Shown: positions 39,898 through 53,074 of the stretch, piece after piece
Numbering within the stretch: the first letter of the stretch is position 1
How the letters are laid out: each line of letters opens with the position of its first letter
From: Acanthochlamys bracteata
Lineage: Eukaryota; Streptophyta; Magnoliopsida; Pandanales; Velloziaceae
Length of the DNA stretch: 64,000 nucleotides
Direction: 5' to 3'
Assembly: GCA_019914995.1 (NCBI GenBank)
Contig: CM034131.1
Coordinates: 4,992,501-5,056,500, forward strand
Notes under the pieces: model-generated
Database searches by the model: none
What the model was told of the DNA's origin: nothing
What the model saw: only the letters and a program-made list of their open reading frames with translations
Translations under genes and position numbers: made by a program

Positions 39898-41284
39898 AAT
39901 GGAAGAGGAAAAAAATGAAAGAGAGGAAAAAAATGAAAGAGAGGAAAATAAATTAAATACAATATAGAAGGAAGGTTTATAATTGAAAGTATATATCTAA
40001 ATATGAGTTGATATGTTGGGGAGTTTTCTAGCTTATTAACAAAATCTAGTTAGTAACAAAATCGGGAAAGGACTGCTGTGAATCAGAGAGCAGAAAAGAA
40101 AATCCTGTAATTCCTTTTTTTCTTCTTTAACTATTACTGCTATCAGTTTCTTAATTTACTTTAATTAAAACCTATTTATCGCAGTTACAGCAGCTGGTCA
40201 ACGTTTGTAGATAACGGTAACGTGTAGATTGGTCAGACGAGTGGTCAGTCGTAAGCGGTACGTAGCATGCATGCATGGGAATGAGTTGTTTGTTTTCTTT
40301 CATGCGTTACGTATGAACTCGAGCGTTTGCAGGCTCACGCTCTCTATACATCGATGGATTTGAGCTTTTCCTGATTAACAGCTGTTGGATTTTATGCAGA
40401 AAATCTGCACTTCAGACCAAGAATCAATGATATTCTATTGTATGTATGTAGTAGATAACGTTTTCTTTTTTTCTTTTTTTTGGAAAAGTTATGCAGTATA
40501 TAATGTATGTATAATGAAAGACTACAAAGTATGTAAGTTTTTACAATCCACAAGTTGATTTGAATAGTTCATCTTTCATATTCAAATTGAATATCAAATC
40601 CTTCAAGTTGATCAAACCATTTGAAAAAGCTTAGAAGTTATATTTCATTTTTTTTCTCTAGTGTTTACTGTTTAGTCATCCATCGCTTGCGAAGAAAGAA
40701 TAGTAAAGAAGCGTCACCCATAATGAACTCAATCAAAAGCGTCATCCTCCACCCACAAAGCATAAAAGCCATGGAAGGAACAATACTTGCAGATTGTGAC
40801 TTCAATCCCACGAAAATCTTGCCTGTGTTGAAACTTTCAAGTTAGAAATTTCAGCAATTATCCAACTTCAATTTCAGCAAAAATTCTTGAAATTGATGTT
40901 GGGAGAAGAGGAGAGGAGAAACAGGCGATTGATGGTGATTGTAAAAACAGGCGAGCACGGGAGGAGAGGAGAAGATAATTGGTGATGGCAATAGTTTATT
41001 ATCAACAGCGAAGTAAAAGGAGTGAGAAGAAGAGAAGAAGGCCGACGACGGTGATCGAGGAAACGTGGGCGTCGGACAAAAAAAACTGATTACCGAAGAA
41101 CTACTTTTAGACAAGTTGGGTACAATATTGTCTACTTGATGAATCGGCGAATAAGCGATTCCCCCTCATATAGGAAAGAAAAGAAAAACTGTTCTACTTT
41201 CTTCCCCTAATAAATTGATTGTCAAATTTTGGTAACGAAGAACTTTTTCACCCCCCTGCATTATCCTTCATTACTCGCATCCCG
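39898..41284. other. 3' flank of the cyclin gene; no further gene
   Basis: Begins with an imperfect tandem repeat of AAAAATGAAAGAGAGG (about 39909-39950), likely in the 3' UTR. The open frames at 40621-40845 (+) and 40851-41114 (-) have no recognisable domain. Confidence 0.5.
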
Positions 41285-42300
41285 TTAATATAAATTAAAA
41301 AGATATTTAAAAGTATTTATAAAATAAAATTTTTTATTATAAAAATATCAAAAAATAAATTTTTTATTTTTAATAAAAAATAATATAATAATAAATAATA
41401 ATAGAATTTTTAAAATAATAATAAATAATAATAAAATTTTATATTATATAAGTTTTTATATTTTTAAAATTACAACCAAATGATGCCAACTCGCACCAGA
41501 AGAACTTTTTAAAAAAAAATATTTGGGAATACTTATTTAATGAAATTTTTCTAAAATAAAAGATATTTTTTTTAAAATAAAATTTATTTTTTTATTTTTA
41601 AAAAATAATAAAAATATTTAATAAAAAATTTTTATTATATTTAATTTTTTTATATTTTCTAAATTTTTAAATATTTATAAAATATATATTAAAAGTATAA
41701 AATTAAAAATACAAAAAATGTTTGAAAAATGCAATCCGAAATGTTACGTAAAAACATAAGTTGCCATGGGCTTTGTTTTTTAGAACACGACTTGTAAGTT
41801 ATTACTTAGCTAATGCACTTGTTTCAAATTATTTTTCTATTTAATTTTTTTAAAATAAAAGGTATTTTTATTTTTTTAAAAAATAAGTTTTTTTTTTAAC
41901 TTTCAAAAAAATAATAAAAATATACAATAAAAAGATCTCACTTCGTAGAATTTTTCTACACTATCTAAATTTTTAAATAAATTTTTAAATACTTATAAAA
42001 TATATATTAAAAAATATCAAATAAAAAAAAATTGAAAAGTTATTTTGATAAGTAGTGCCAAACGCTGATATTTGGTAAAGCTTAGTGTTTTCCACGAATA
42101 AAGGCTTATTTACGTGCCCCTTTAAACTCATTTATAATATGAAATATATTAAAAAATTATTTCTATTAAAAATTTACTTATAATACAAAATAATTATAAA
42201 ATTTTATTTTTTATTAACTATATTTTAGTTTTTAATTTTATTTTTTAAACTCATTTTCATAAAAATAAGTTTATTTATAGTAAACACGCACTATAGTCAC
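41285..42300. repeat. Cluster of AT-rich MITE-like copies
   Basis: At least two family copies are readable, about 41510-41750 (ends GAAAAATGCAATCCGAAATG) and 41825-42065 (ends AGTGCCAAACGCTG). Both share the core CAATAAAAAGATCTC / ATATATATTAAAAA, with more diverged pieces before and after. Serial insertion into the same spot is likely. No coding sequence. Confidence 0.55.
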
Positions 42301-43109
42301 AGGGCAGTCTAATTTCAGCTTTACTACACGGTAATAAAGGCAGTTAAAATTCAATTTTACTTGAATTTGATCGAAGTGATTAAGAGCTAGTTTACACTTT
42401 ACAGTTGCTTACAAAAATAAAATTTTGAAGTAAATTTACTTGGATTTTTGAAAATAAAATTATATTTTTTGTATATATAGAAAAATCATATATTCATTTA
42501 TGTAATTTATTATTTGTAATTATATGTAATCATGATAAGTAATAACTTTCATATATTTTTCTTCTAACTATACGTACCTGTTTTTCTTGTGATTAAAATT
42601 GGTACAGAAGTGCATTGAAGAGAAAAGTTTCAACTAAAATTCAATCAATTACTGAAGACAACTGTATAGGAATTTAATAATTTACAGCATAAGAACATTC
42701 TCTTGTTGGCCGGATTTTATAGTTCAATTAGATTCAGAACTCAAAATCTTCACCCGACTCCCATGCTCTTCTTCATTTAATTTCAAAGAACTTCTTCTGC
42801 TTAGGATCAGGAATGCTGCATGTATACGTACATGCTTCCCATGTTCCCCTTAGAAACACCATATAATCACGTTTTATTAGCGCAACAACAACATCAAACA
42901 TTGGCTACAAATTCCAAATGAGCAGAGGAATAAGTTCAAAATAAGCAAATGAAAATCGATTTGCGAGCATGAAATGGTTTAACATCAAACATAGGATGCT
43001 TAGTCAGTGAGAACTCCAAAATATGCGAGGACAAAGAACAAGACCACTGCACTTCTATATACTACCAACTAATGTCTTATTCTCCTCAATCTTCTACTTT
43101 CTTCAAACC
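42301..43109. other. Intergenic, no gene seen
   Basis: Nothing recognisable on either strand. Confidence 0.5.
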
Positions 43110-43600
43110 TACTGGGCCTCCTAGTTAGGGTAGGGTTAGGTAAGTAACGTAAAGAAATTGATAGGTCCAAATAAAAGACGAGCTATTTTAGTAAGTTAGA
43201 TTCAGATTAATAACGTAAGAGATGGGATGGTAATCCAGTACAAAACGAAATAGTTAACTTAAAGATATACGAGCAATTCATCTTGCATTAAGTCAATTAA
43301 GCTATTATTTGAGTGCATTAACAATTCACGCCACTTAATAGTACTAATCGGTTGGGTACTGAAATATGCATGTGCTTATTGTGTAAGATATTAATCACTA
43401 ATTAGTTGGCAATCATTTTACTTTAGAAACTCGATTTTACATCAGAATTCGGCGGGATAGAGCCAGTCGGCTTTTTGCTTGGAGGAGATTGTTAGACTTT
43501 CAAATTATGATAAGTTTAAATTAGTAACGTGAAGGGTTTGATGAGCTCGAATAAAATATGAGCTAATTTGGTATGCTAGACCCGAATAAAATATGATAGG
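43110..43600 (+). mobile_element. TRIM copy B, right LTR truncated
   Basis: Left LTR 43110-43441 (TACTGGGCCTCC... to GATTTTACA) is followed by TCAGAATTCGG, a decayed primer binding site, then GGAGGAGAT and the start of the right LTR at 43490 (TGTTAGACTTTC). The right LTR fades out near 43600. The left LTR contains two sub-copies of a block of about 65 bp (TTAG..TAGTAACGTA..GG..) where copy A has one. No 5-bp duplication can be read because the right end is lost. Confidence 0.8.
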
Positions 43601-44230
43601 ACTTTTCGCTCTATAATTTAATGACTACAATACCTCTTATATTCGGATTCACTTGAAATTTCTGTGGTGCATTATATTCTAAGCAGGATGTTTTTATGAT
43701 TTTTCAATCTTCTTATTTGGTGACTAGTGCATTAGGGGTACCAAAATTTAATGACGGATGAATGCTATTAGGAATTTAGGTAGAGAGATGAGGGGGGAAG
43801 GAAAGATTGCTCTATTAGAAGACTCTGTAATGTCCACTACTTATTCTAGTCGGTTTCGCGGCTCAAATGGTATATGTTACTAGTTAACTACGGTGCATAT
43901 TCCCGATTATGTCCAAAACACTAACCTACCAATACAAAAGTAGATCTTAATTAACGTCTCAAGATTAATTTATTCCCGCGTCTACAAGTTTACTACAAGG
44001 AAGAAGATACAGCTCCATCAAAACTTTCTCAAAATTACAAATTTTAGTTTGACTGATTATTCCAAAAGAAAAACGAATCCAAAATAAGTTGAAATCTGAA
44101 AGGTGACGATATATCTTTTGCTACTGAAATCATATAAGTTATGTAGCGCTTTGGCACAGTATGCGAAAGTTGAGGCTTCCGAAAATTTTCACCAATCTAT
44201 GAACTATAAAGTAACGCTACGTTTGGGATT
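43601..44230. other. Intergenic, no gene seen
   Basis: Nothing recognisable. The open frame at 44103-44363 runs into the following transposon and is not a gene. Confidence 0.5.
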
Positions 44231-44238
44231 ACTAAAAA

Positions 44239-44978
44239 CTGTGTTGTTAAAACCAACTCGGTGCTTGACCCAGAATGTTATCAGATCACCGAGTTATCGG
44301 TTAACTCATCGGATCATCGAGTTAACTCACTGGGTCAAATCAAATTTATTAAATAAATATTAATATTATATATATATCGTAGTAGTTATTTAAAATTTTT
44401 TTAAAACATAATTATATACAATAAATATTAAATATATTTTTGAAGTTACATTTTTTATTTTGAAACAATAGTTTTCAAGAATCAAGACAATAACCAAAAA
44501 GTTCAAAATATAAAAGAATCTCAATATTTTAACATTACAAATTAGCTACGTTATATGTAATTTATATATAAATACTTATCGCCTTATATATAGAGTAAGG
44601 ATCAGCAGAATAGAAAAGGTTCGGCGACGATCAATAGAGCGTGGTAGCAGTAGCAATGATCGGCGCTGAAAACGACACAAAAAAAATGGATTAACCGGTT
44701 AGAGAGACAGAGTTAAAAACTTAACAGAAATAATTCGAAGCAGCAAAATAACTCAAAAAGTGATCATATTTTAATATTTTATTTTTTTATTTTTTTAATA
44801 ATCATACCGGGTCAACCCGTTGTACCAGGTCATCGGGTTATTCAAAAATCAGTCGGGTCGATCGGGTTTTACCGGATTTATTGCATACCGGATTATGCTA
44901 CTCACCCAACCCGAAATCGTGCCGGGTTACCGAGTTTCGGGTCGATCCGACCGGATCGGATTGGGTTTTAAAACACTG
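44239..44978. mobile_element. hAT-like non-autonomous element, 740 bp
   Basis: Left end CTGTGTTGTTAAAACC and right end GGTTTTAAAACACTG are imperfect terminal inverted repeats. ACTAAAAA (44231-44238) and ACTAAAAG (44979-44986) flank it, an 8-bp duplication with one mismatch. Subterminal regions are packed with ATCGGGTT, ACTCGGTT and GGGTCGATC motifs, while the centre is AT-rich and non-coding. Confidence 0.8.
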
Positions 44979-44986
44979 ACTAAAAG

Positions 44987-45608
44987 TACAATTTAGAGAA
45001 GAAAACTTTTTTCTGAAATTTTTTTATTTTAAGAAAATTATACATAATAATTATTTTATAACTATAATTCATTCATATTTAATAAATTTTTAAATAATTT
45101 ATTAAAATATTATAGATAATCCTTTTGGAGTTAAAAAATTTAAAAGTATTTTCAATGTACGTAAAAGTAATATCAAATATGCTCTAATATAGATTATTTT
45201 CTGATAGTATAAATGAGTCTACCCTGACACTTAAAGACAGCTTTGAGATTGTTGAAAAATAGAACTTAAGAAAAAAAACTTATTTTAGATTTTTTAAAAA
45301 ACAAATTTTTATTTTTTATTGTAAAAATGATACAAAATAATTTTATGAATAGAATTCACTCATGACTTTTTAAGAAAAAGATTTGTAAAACGCTATAGAA
45401 AATATTCTTGAGTTTGATAAAAGGATTGCTTCGGACACAACCCCAAACAAAACAAATCCTCTTGAATGATCATAAGTGTTATATACTCTACTTAGAGTTC
45501 TAATTGCAAGCCGCATTTTAAATTACAAACGTATGACATAATTAGTGAAGATGGTTTAGGTGGTACTGGCAATTTAATATCAAGCTATGCCTTTTAAGAA
45601 TTCACATA
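44987..45608. other. AT-rich intergenic, possible MITE debris
   Basis: About 45000-45190 resembles a decayed AT-rich MITE. No gene seen. Confidence 0.4.
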
Positions 45609-46519
45609 TAGGGATGACAATATATGATCCGATCTCAAAACGTGACTCAAAATTGACTCACTTTATCAGGATTAGATTAGAAATTTGATCCGTATAAATA
45701 TATGGATTGGATTAGAATTGAACGAATTGAATCCGATTATTAACCGGGTTAAATTGACTCACAAATTCGAATTATCATATATTGAAGAAATAATATTTGA
45801 TTTTTTCTTTCCATATATTAAAATATTGGCAATAAAAATAATCAATAATAGTAATTTATAAGTTATTAAATTATATAGTATTTATAATTAATTATTATTT
45901 TTATATCTTAGTAAAATAGTGTAAGATGATAACTATAATATTATCAAAAGTATTACTACGTAGATATTTCTGTAATGACGAATTTGAATTTCGTATAAAA
46001 ATTTTTAACAAAATCTTGTTAGATAGCTTTGTTTATCAAAATTTTTATCAAAATTATCAGTATATATTTAAAATCATAAAATTTCAGCTATCAACACATA
46101 TTTTCAAAAAATAAAAATAAAAATAATTTTTTTTTTGATATTTAAGGATCGATGAAGATACTAAAGAATGCACATTTTAACAGGTATTTACTGTATCTCG
46201 TCATTAAGAACATCGTACACTTTTATTATAACTGATCTTATAATTTCGCTAAAATTTAAAAATATAGAATTAATAATTAATAATTTTAATTATTAAATGG
46301 GTCGATCCGAATTTGATCCGGTTATTAATAGATTGGGTTAAAATTAGATAATTTTGACCCGTATAAATTTATAGGTTGGATTATAATTAAACGAATTTGA
46401 TCCGAAATCTAATTTTGACCCATATAAATTTATAGATTGGATTATAATTAAACGAATTTGATCCGATTATTAAATAAGTCGACCAGAAATCAACCCACGA
46501 ATCTAAATTGCCATTCCTA
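45609..46519. mobile_element. hAT-like non-autonomous element, 911 bp
   Basis: Left end TAGGGATGACAATAT and right end (reverse complement TAGGAATGGCAATTT) are terminal inverted repeats. TTCACATA (45601-45608) and TTCACATC (46520-46527) form an 8-bp duplication with one mismatch. Near the right end a block GACCC[G/A]TATAAATTTATAG..TTGGATTATAATTAAACG occurs twice in tandem. No coding capacity. Same family as 51194-51757. Confidence 0.85.
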
Positions 46520-46527
46520 TTCACATC

Positions 46528-48288
46528 CTCTTGAATAGCTGTTAGGAGAATATTATGCCTTTGAGTTATAATACATATGTTTCTGAGGCAAGAGGAACAT
46601 AAATATAAACATAGCTTGGAAAGGGAAGTGGAGTGGACCTCAGAACTTTGGCGTAAGTAGCTGTGTTTTTCTCTTAAAGAGAAGAGAGAAGATGGTGACT
46701 AACCTATAATGAAGAAAAAATGTTGGCCTTTATGAGCTGTCCCCTTTTGCTTTTAACACTACATAAAACAAGACCCAGTCATGAGAAGTGGCACTTGTTC
46801 ATGTGATTTCTCTACTTTACCATGTCAATAACACAAATCATTTTTAGATCACAACTAAGTTAAAATAGAGTGGTTATTGACTATATATTCCCTATGTAGA
46901 AAATACTATGCAATTAGAGTACTTACGCAAAGTTCATTAGTTTTATTATGTTGGACTTATTAGTACAAAATTGAAAAAAAAGGTCATGATATTTGGAATC
47001 AACTCATATTAGCTATTGATCAAGCAAATAGATAATGCGCGGACAAAGAAATTAACATACTTAAGTGATAATCTTTCGCTAGCTCGAATTGTTGCTGAAT
47101 TATCTTTTAAATAGAACGTTCCTTGTGTTGTGTCCGCTTCAGTGTCTAGTTAGACTACATGTTCATGTGATCGATCTAACATTGGTACTACTCTAGTCTT
47201 TGTTGATGATATATATAAGTAGTTTTCTAGTAGGGCTTCAAATCAACCATGCATATGACATTGTTTCCGAGTGATTAAAATGGAAGGTAGCTAGCTTAGA
47301 ACTCTTTAATGCTGGCCATGTGAAACCTATATAACTTTTCATTGACAACAATAAGATCAAGTCAGGAAACAGGAACCTTGATGACTCCAAAGTTAAGAGA
47401 TCTCTCTCAAGGTCACAAGATGTCTTAAAGCTAATCTTCACTCGTTGTGGTAATTTTGTTCTTTCCATATAGTAGCCTATAAGTCCTCAATGCTGGCTAT
47501 TAGTTGCGTCAATTCAATTATTTACCTACTCTCATGCAAGCTAGCCATATAGTCAAGTTTTTTATTTATAAACTTATTTATTATTTTTTGTTGAAAAGAT
47601 GCATATGAAGTGTTTGATCTTCGAATATAAGTGGATGTTTGTGAACCTCTTTGGATTCCATTTTCTTTCTTTCCATGCACTAGAGTACCAGTTTGTTTGC
47701 CTTCTTTTCAATTGGTTCCTTGTGTTTTCTAATGCTTAGCTTCTTTTTATGCTTAACGTAAACGCTGTGTCTTGATTATATGTGTCAACTTATACCATTG
47801 GAACTTTGGACTTCAGCTGGAATGAAATGCTTTGAGGAAGTTTGTAATATAGTATAAATTATTACGATTCACAAATATGGAAATAATATGTTTAAATCAA
47901 TAACAAAAACAGTGTGGCTTATGGATGACGTTAAGCGAGTGTTCTAAGATAATAATATTGAAAATCGAACTGGCGTTCTCTTAAAAAATTAACCAAAAAA
48001 TATCAAATCACTGAATTAAATAAGCTAAGTGATAATTACAATTTAATTCTCAAAAATTTGTCATTCTGATACGCCTTAGGGCTGCAAACCGAAGCTTACA
48101 ATAGCTAACAATATCTAAACTAAGAGAAACAACTTTACTTATCAATATCTAAACTAAGATTATGCCACTATTTATATTCGAAGAAATGCAATTAATTGGA
48201 ACTCTCCTAATGTCCCAACTCCTCCCTAAAGGAGTTATGTGGAAATTAAAATCCTAATGCTTAGAGTTCCTAATAGACTCAACTATAG
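46528..48288. other. Intergenic, no gene seen
   Basis: The minus-strand open frame at 47238-47468 has no recognisable domain. A 23-bp direct repeat GACTCAACTATAGAGCGCG lies at about 48276-48320, at the edge of the following MITE. Confidence 0.5.
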
Positions 48289-48573
48289 AGCGCGTTTAGA
48301 CTCAACTATAGAGCGCGTTTAGAATTGCATTCAAAATATTGTTTTTTAATTTTTTTTCATTTCATATTTTTTAATACATATTTTATAAATATTTAAAAAT
48401 TTTATTTAAAAATTTAAAATATAAAAAAATTTTACGTAATGAGATTTTTTATTACATATTTTTATTATTTTTTTAAAGTAAAAAAAAATAAAGCTTATCT
48501 TTTTATTAAAAAAAAATATTTTTTTTTTAAAAAAAATTTTATTTTATAGACATTCCAAACACATCCAATTATC
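48289..48573 (-). mobile_element. AT-rich MITE, Tourist-like family copy (reverse)
   Basis: Begins GAGCGCGTTTAGAATTGCATT and ends GACATTCCAAACACATCC, with the family core in reverse orientation (ATACATATTTTATAAATATT, TTTACGTAATGAGATTTTTT). The outer ends are inverted relative to each other. No clear duplication. Confidence 0.6.
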
Positions 48574-51185
48574 TAACGTCTGGGTGCCAAATCAAAGCCC
48601 GTCACTTGATTTGCACCCAAGCACCGACAAATTTTGGCGCCAAGCCAAAATTTAAAAGATGTCTCCGGCAAACTAGGATTTGCACCTAAGGCACACCTGG
48701 CACTTGAAGGCCACACGTCTACTCCTACGTGGGCGTCTTTTTGACACCTCCTCGGCTTCATCCTCCCTTCCATACTCCTACTCCTCCTTGCTGAGTGCAT
48801 TAGTTTTGGTCATTAGGTCCATTAGCTAAACTCTACATTACTATAAATTCACTAACTTTTAACAATAATTACATTTTAATATAACTTTATTTGCTAATAA
48901 ACAATATATTTTCTCTCTGAAATTTCCTAAATTTCATGATAATCACTAACTGTTTATAGCACTCACGTTTAATATCCTTTTATATGCAATTTAGAGTTTC
49001 TCCCACTCTTCAACCTATTCTTTGAAGTTAAATGATGATTCAAATTTTATAAACAACTTATCTAAATTTAAAGTAAATATACTTAACATACTTATTCACA
49101 TCAATGTGTAGAATCGTTGGGCAATGCGCTTGAAGACACTATTCACATCAATGAAATAGTATAACAAAACTATATATGAGAGAAATTTAGATGATTAGCA
49201 CGCAAAAATTGGCTAATTTTTAGGTGGTGCACCTACATTCCCAACCCATTAGGTGTATGAAAATCAATCTGCGTATAATTTCACTTCAATAATAATTTTC
49301 AGAAAACACTTATCTACTCTTATTAGCATGGGAGCTAGTATTGAAAAATTAATTTAAGCACAGAGAATATATTAATTTATATTTTCTTGAATCAATTATC
49401 AATGAACAAACAAAATTTTAAATTTATTTGTTATATAACTAGTAAAACTGTGCAAAAAATATGAAAATGTGCCATAACAAGAATAATGCGACGGGTGGCA
49501 GAACAAAAGACAACTTGGGATGAAAACATTGTACAGAATAAACAGAAATAGCATCAAAGGATTTATATAGCCATTCTATTCAACGAGATAAAACTTAATT
49601 ATTATAGTAATAGCAAAAAAATTTGCTTGCGTATTTAAGAAAGGGAAAAAAAATGAAAAAGAACCAAGCTGGGTCATTGCTTGTGTACCACAAAAAATCT
49701 TCGGTCTTCGTATATGGATTTGCTTTCAAGTGGTCCAAATAATATAGTTATCCAAGTAAAATGCAAATATTTCATTATCACAGAACTGTGATGAACTTGG
49801 AAATTGCAAACCTGGTTAATGGTCACCTAAGCTTAATAGCTACAAAGCCAACAATGTTAAGCACCTGTCGGAGGTCTATGTTCCAAGTGGTCACAGCCTG
49901 TTCTTGGCCCAAAGTTGGCCCAACCCTTGTTTGTAAGGCCTATTTGAGAAAAGCCTACGCTCAATTTACTTTCCCAAATTACGTTTTACAAATCTGCTGC
50001 TAAAACTAAGATGGTCTGAATAAAAAGCATAAAATCCAACTCCTTTAGTAAAAGACCAGTCTGTACATGTATGCCCCTGGAATGCAGTCTATTATGAAGT
50101 TTTTGCATTGCATTACTAGCCCTAGCATTGCCTTCTAGGTTTATCTCAATTTATTTAAACTCACTTGTTTCTACCAACCAAATTTTAAATTTTAAGTCAA
50201 TTTTAGTGTTTAAGTTTTCTTAAATGCACCAGACCCTCTTTTAACCAATTTCAGAATTCAATTTTATTAAACTCAAATTTTTACTGAACTTACTTTTTAA
50301 AAATTAAATCACGTCCTATATGGCTTATGAATCTTCTCCTATGTGCAACACGAAAAATAAGTCGAAATATCTCTTATAAATAAGTTAAAAAGTTAAGGGT
50401 GCTTGCAAAATAATTGTAAGCTCTAGTAAGGATTTATTTCATAAGTTAATAACTAAAACACATAACATTATCAGATATAGCTAAAGCATTTTAAGATTTA
50501 TTTGTGATATATAGTAGTTTTATATAATAGTATTTAGTCTCGCACTTTATATTTCATTAAATATTTTTATTTATTATTTAAATTAAATTAAATAAACTTT
50601 ATGTCAAATTATAATATTTATATATTAAATTATAATTAATATTATTTTATTGGATGCTACTTGTAGTACTGTTATTACTGCTGGTGTCTTTCATTTTTCT
50701 CATGCACTCGTCTATGCTGTTAATCCAGCCAAACAGTACGAACTGTTTCTCTCTGAAGTCAGCGTCAGTCATTAGATTGTCTTTGATAGTATCTCTTGCT
50801 TAAAACAGAGAGTACTATTTACATCAGAAGTCAGAATACTTTAAAAATTATACTCTACTACATAGTTTTGTCTTCGTTTTGTTAGTTTATAAAAATGCGA
50901 ACCAAAAATGTTACTACATATATTCAATCATACAATCATAAATAACGTTTTCCAATTTTTAAAAGAGATTACTCATTTAATTCATGTTTGAAAAATGAAA
51001 CTTCTTCACCGTTTCGAAATATCTTGTTTTGAATCTTTTGATTAGTATATATGCGGCATAGTAGATAGTAGCTATTAATTGGCGAATTAAATTTTCGAGT
51101 GCCACCGTGCCAGTAACTGTCAGAGAGAGATTTGTTTACCTTCGTAATTACATATAAACTATTTAATCAATTTTATTATAATCTA
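48574..51185. other. Intergenic, no gene seen
   Basis: A 75-codon minus-strand frame (48573-48800) overlaps a GC-richer patch with GGGTGCCAA, TTTGCACC and CACCTGG words, vaguely like the dispersed repeat at 35.1 kb. No gene is supported up to the next transposon. Confidence 0.45.
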
Positions 51186-51193
51186 TCAGAAAT

Positions 51194-51757
51194 TAGGGGT
51201 GGCAATATAGATTCATAGTCGGTTTCGGATCGATTCATATAATAATCGGATCAAAATTGTTCAATTCTAATCCGATCTATTTATTTATATGGGTCAAAAT
51301 TGTCAACCCTAATCCAAACTACTTATAATCAGATCAAACTCGGATCGACATATTTAAGAATTAAATTATTTAATAAAAAATATAAATATTAATTTTTAAT
51401 AATAATATATATAAATTATTAATTATAATATATTTAAAAAGAAAATATTAATTTTGACAAAACTTATAAATTAAATAAAAATTAGTTAAAATTAAGATAA
51501 ATTAAAAAAATATATATACAAATTAAATTCAAATTTTTTGCTATTTTTTTCTAATTATTAAGTAATATATACTATATAAATAGTTATACGGGTTAAACGG
51601 GTCAATTTCGGGTCAATTCGAATCCGTCTAAATTTTTCGGTAATTTTCGGGTCGATCCGAAATCGACCTGAATCCGAATAAGGCTTGACCCGAACCCGAC
51701 CTTTTTGGATCGGTTTCAGATCGGATTTTCGGGTCGGGTCAAAATTTGCCACCCTTA
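51194..51757. mobile_element. hAT-like non-autonomous element, 564 bp, perfect 8-bp TSD
   Basis: Left end TAGGGGTGGCAATAT and right end (reverse complement TAAGGGTGGCAAATTTT) are terminal inverted repeats. Perfect TCAGAAAT copies lie at 51186-51193 and 51758-51765, so the borders are exact. Both subterminal regions are dense in GGATCGA, GGGTCGATCCGA and CGGGTCGGGTC words while the centre is AT-rich. No open frame resembles a transposase. Confidence 0.9.
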
Positions 51758-51765
51758 TCAGAAAT

Positions 51766-52041
51766 AGTTAAAATAGTTAGACTGACTTTTTAAAGGCTAA
51801 TGATCCAAAATTTTGAATTATGTCGTTTTCAGAATAGAAGATAGAAATTGTAGGATTCTGCAGTTGCTGCAGCGTTGTAGTAGAAGAGTTTTCGCAGGTT
51901 ACAGCAGTGTCCCAAAAAACATGAAATAAAGAGAAAGTAGAAGCATCTCACGTGTGCCTTGCTATAACGCCAGTCATTGTCCCACGTGTATTAAAGAGTA
52001 TTCTATGTAAGAAATTATCTAGTCGACAGTGGTTACAACCA
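51766..52041. other. Short intergenic, nothing seen
   Basis: No gene or bounded repeat recognised. Confidence 0.5.
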
Positions 52042-52043
52042 GT

Positions 52044-52260
52044 CATAGTTGTCAGATCTAGACCAAATTAGGGCATCTAGATCGACCTAAAAATCATTGA
52101 CTTGAAAGCAAAATTAGTTCGGATCTGCAAAAAAATCAATCGTGTAATCGATCTAGTTTGACCTTGTTCGACTAGACGAGATATGAGTTGACCAGACAAT
52201 ATGTCCGTTCCGGGTTAACCCGGGCTAATAAATTTTTTTTTATGTTTCTGGCGGTATTGC
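52044..52260 (+). mobile_element. CATAGTTGTCAGA-type element, left end only
   Basis: Begins CATAGTTGTCAGATCTAGACC, the same terminal sequence as the element at 57733, and continues with GATCGACC, GATCGATCTAG and CCGGGTTAACCCGGG subterminal motifs. I could not find the matching right end, so the element is truncated or its right border is decayed. The DNA after it, to 53074, holds no recognised gene. Confidence 0.55.
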
Positions 52261-53074
52261 TGCTGCAATAGTTTTCGGCAGGTTGAGTGTATGCAAGTTA
52301 TTTGCGGATTAGGATTCATGTAGTTCAACAAAATCAACGAACTAGCAAATTGAGGTTATAGTACTGTGTCTACAGCAAAGCAGTTATCGGGATGACGAAT
52401 GCCACTTTATTGATAGCTCGACGATTGATTATCTATTTTGACAAATGGTGCAATGATTGACTCTGAGATCGATGGTAAATAGAAGGCTATGGTGGACGGT
52501 CTGTGGAGCGTTGGCCTGTTACTGACTCGAGTTAAGACTTTGAGAGATGTTGTGAAGCTGTAGCCAACGGAGTGGAGTTCTGCGGCGGAGGGTTTACTGC
52601 AGTAAGTGCAGTAGAAGTAGATAACGAGTCATCGTAGTAGACTGTTGCGGGGATGGTAGCGTTGTCGACGGCTATATAGGGGAGTCTATGAAAGGAGAAG
52701 CGACGATCAGATATCTGTCGAATTTTTGATATGCGGAGCGGAGAATGTTTTAGGTTTGGCTGGGAGCTATTACGAGAGTACCGTTGTGAGGGTTTGGTGT
52801 AAATGCCATTAGTCTCCAAATGCATCCTCTCTGTGTTCTCGTGTGATATGCCAAGTAATACTATACCAAAAAAAATTCAGAAATGATCACGACAACACGT
52901 ATGCTCTATCTCAAAGTTTCTGAGAACACTTTTAATTTGAAGGAATCATTATCAAAACTAATTTTACTGCTTCCCATCCGAAAGATTCTGACTGCTTGAC
53001 GATTTATCTACCGAAGTGGACGAACTATTAACCGTTAGATCAAAGAAGAAGCGCTCTCACATCGTCTTCAGTTT

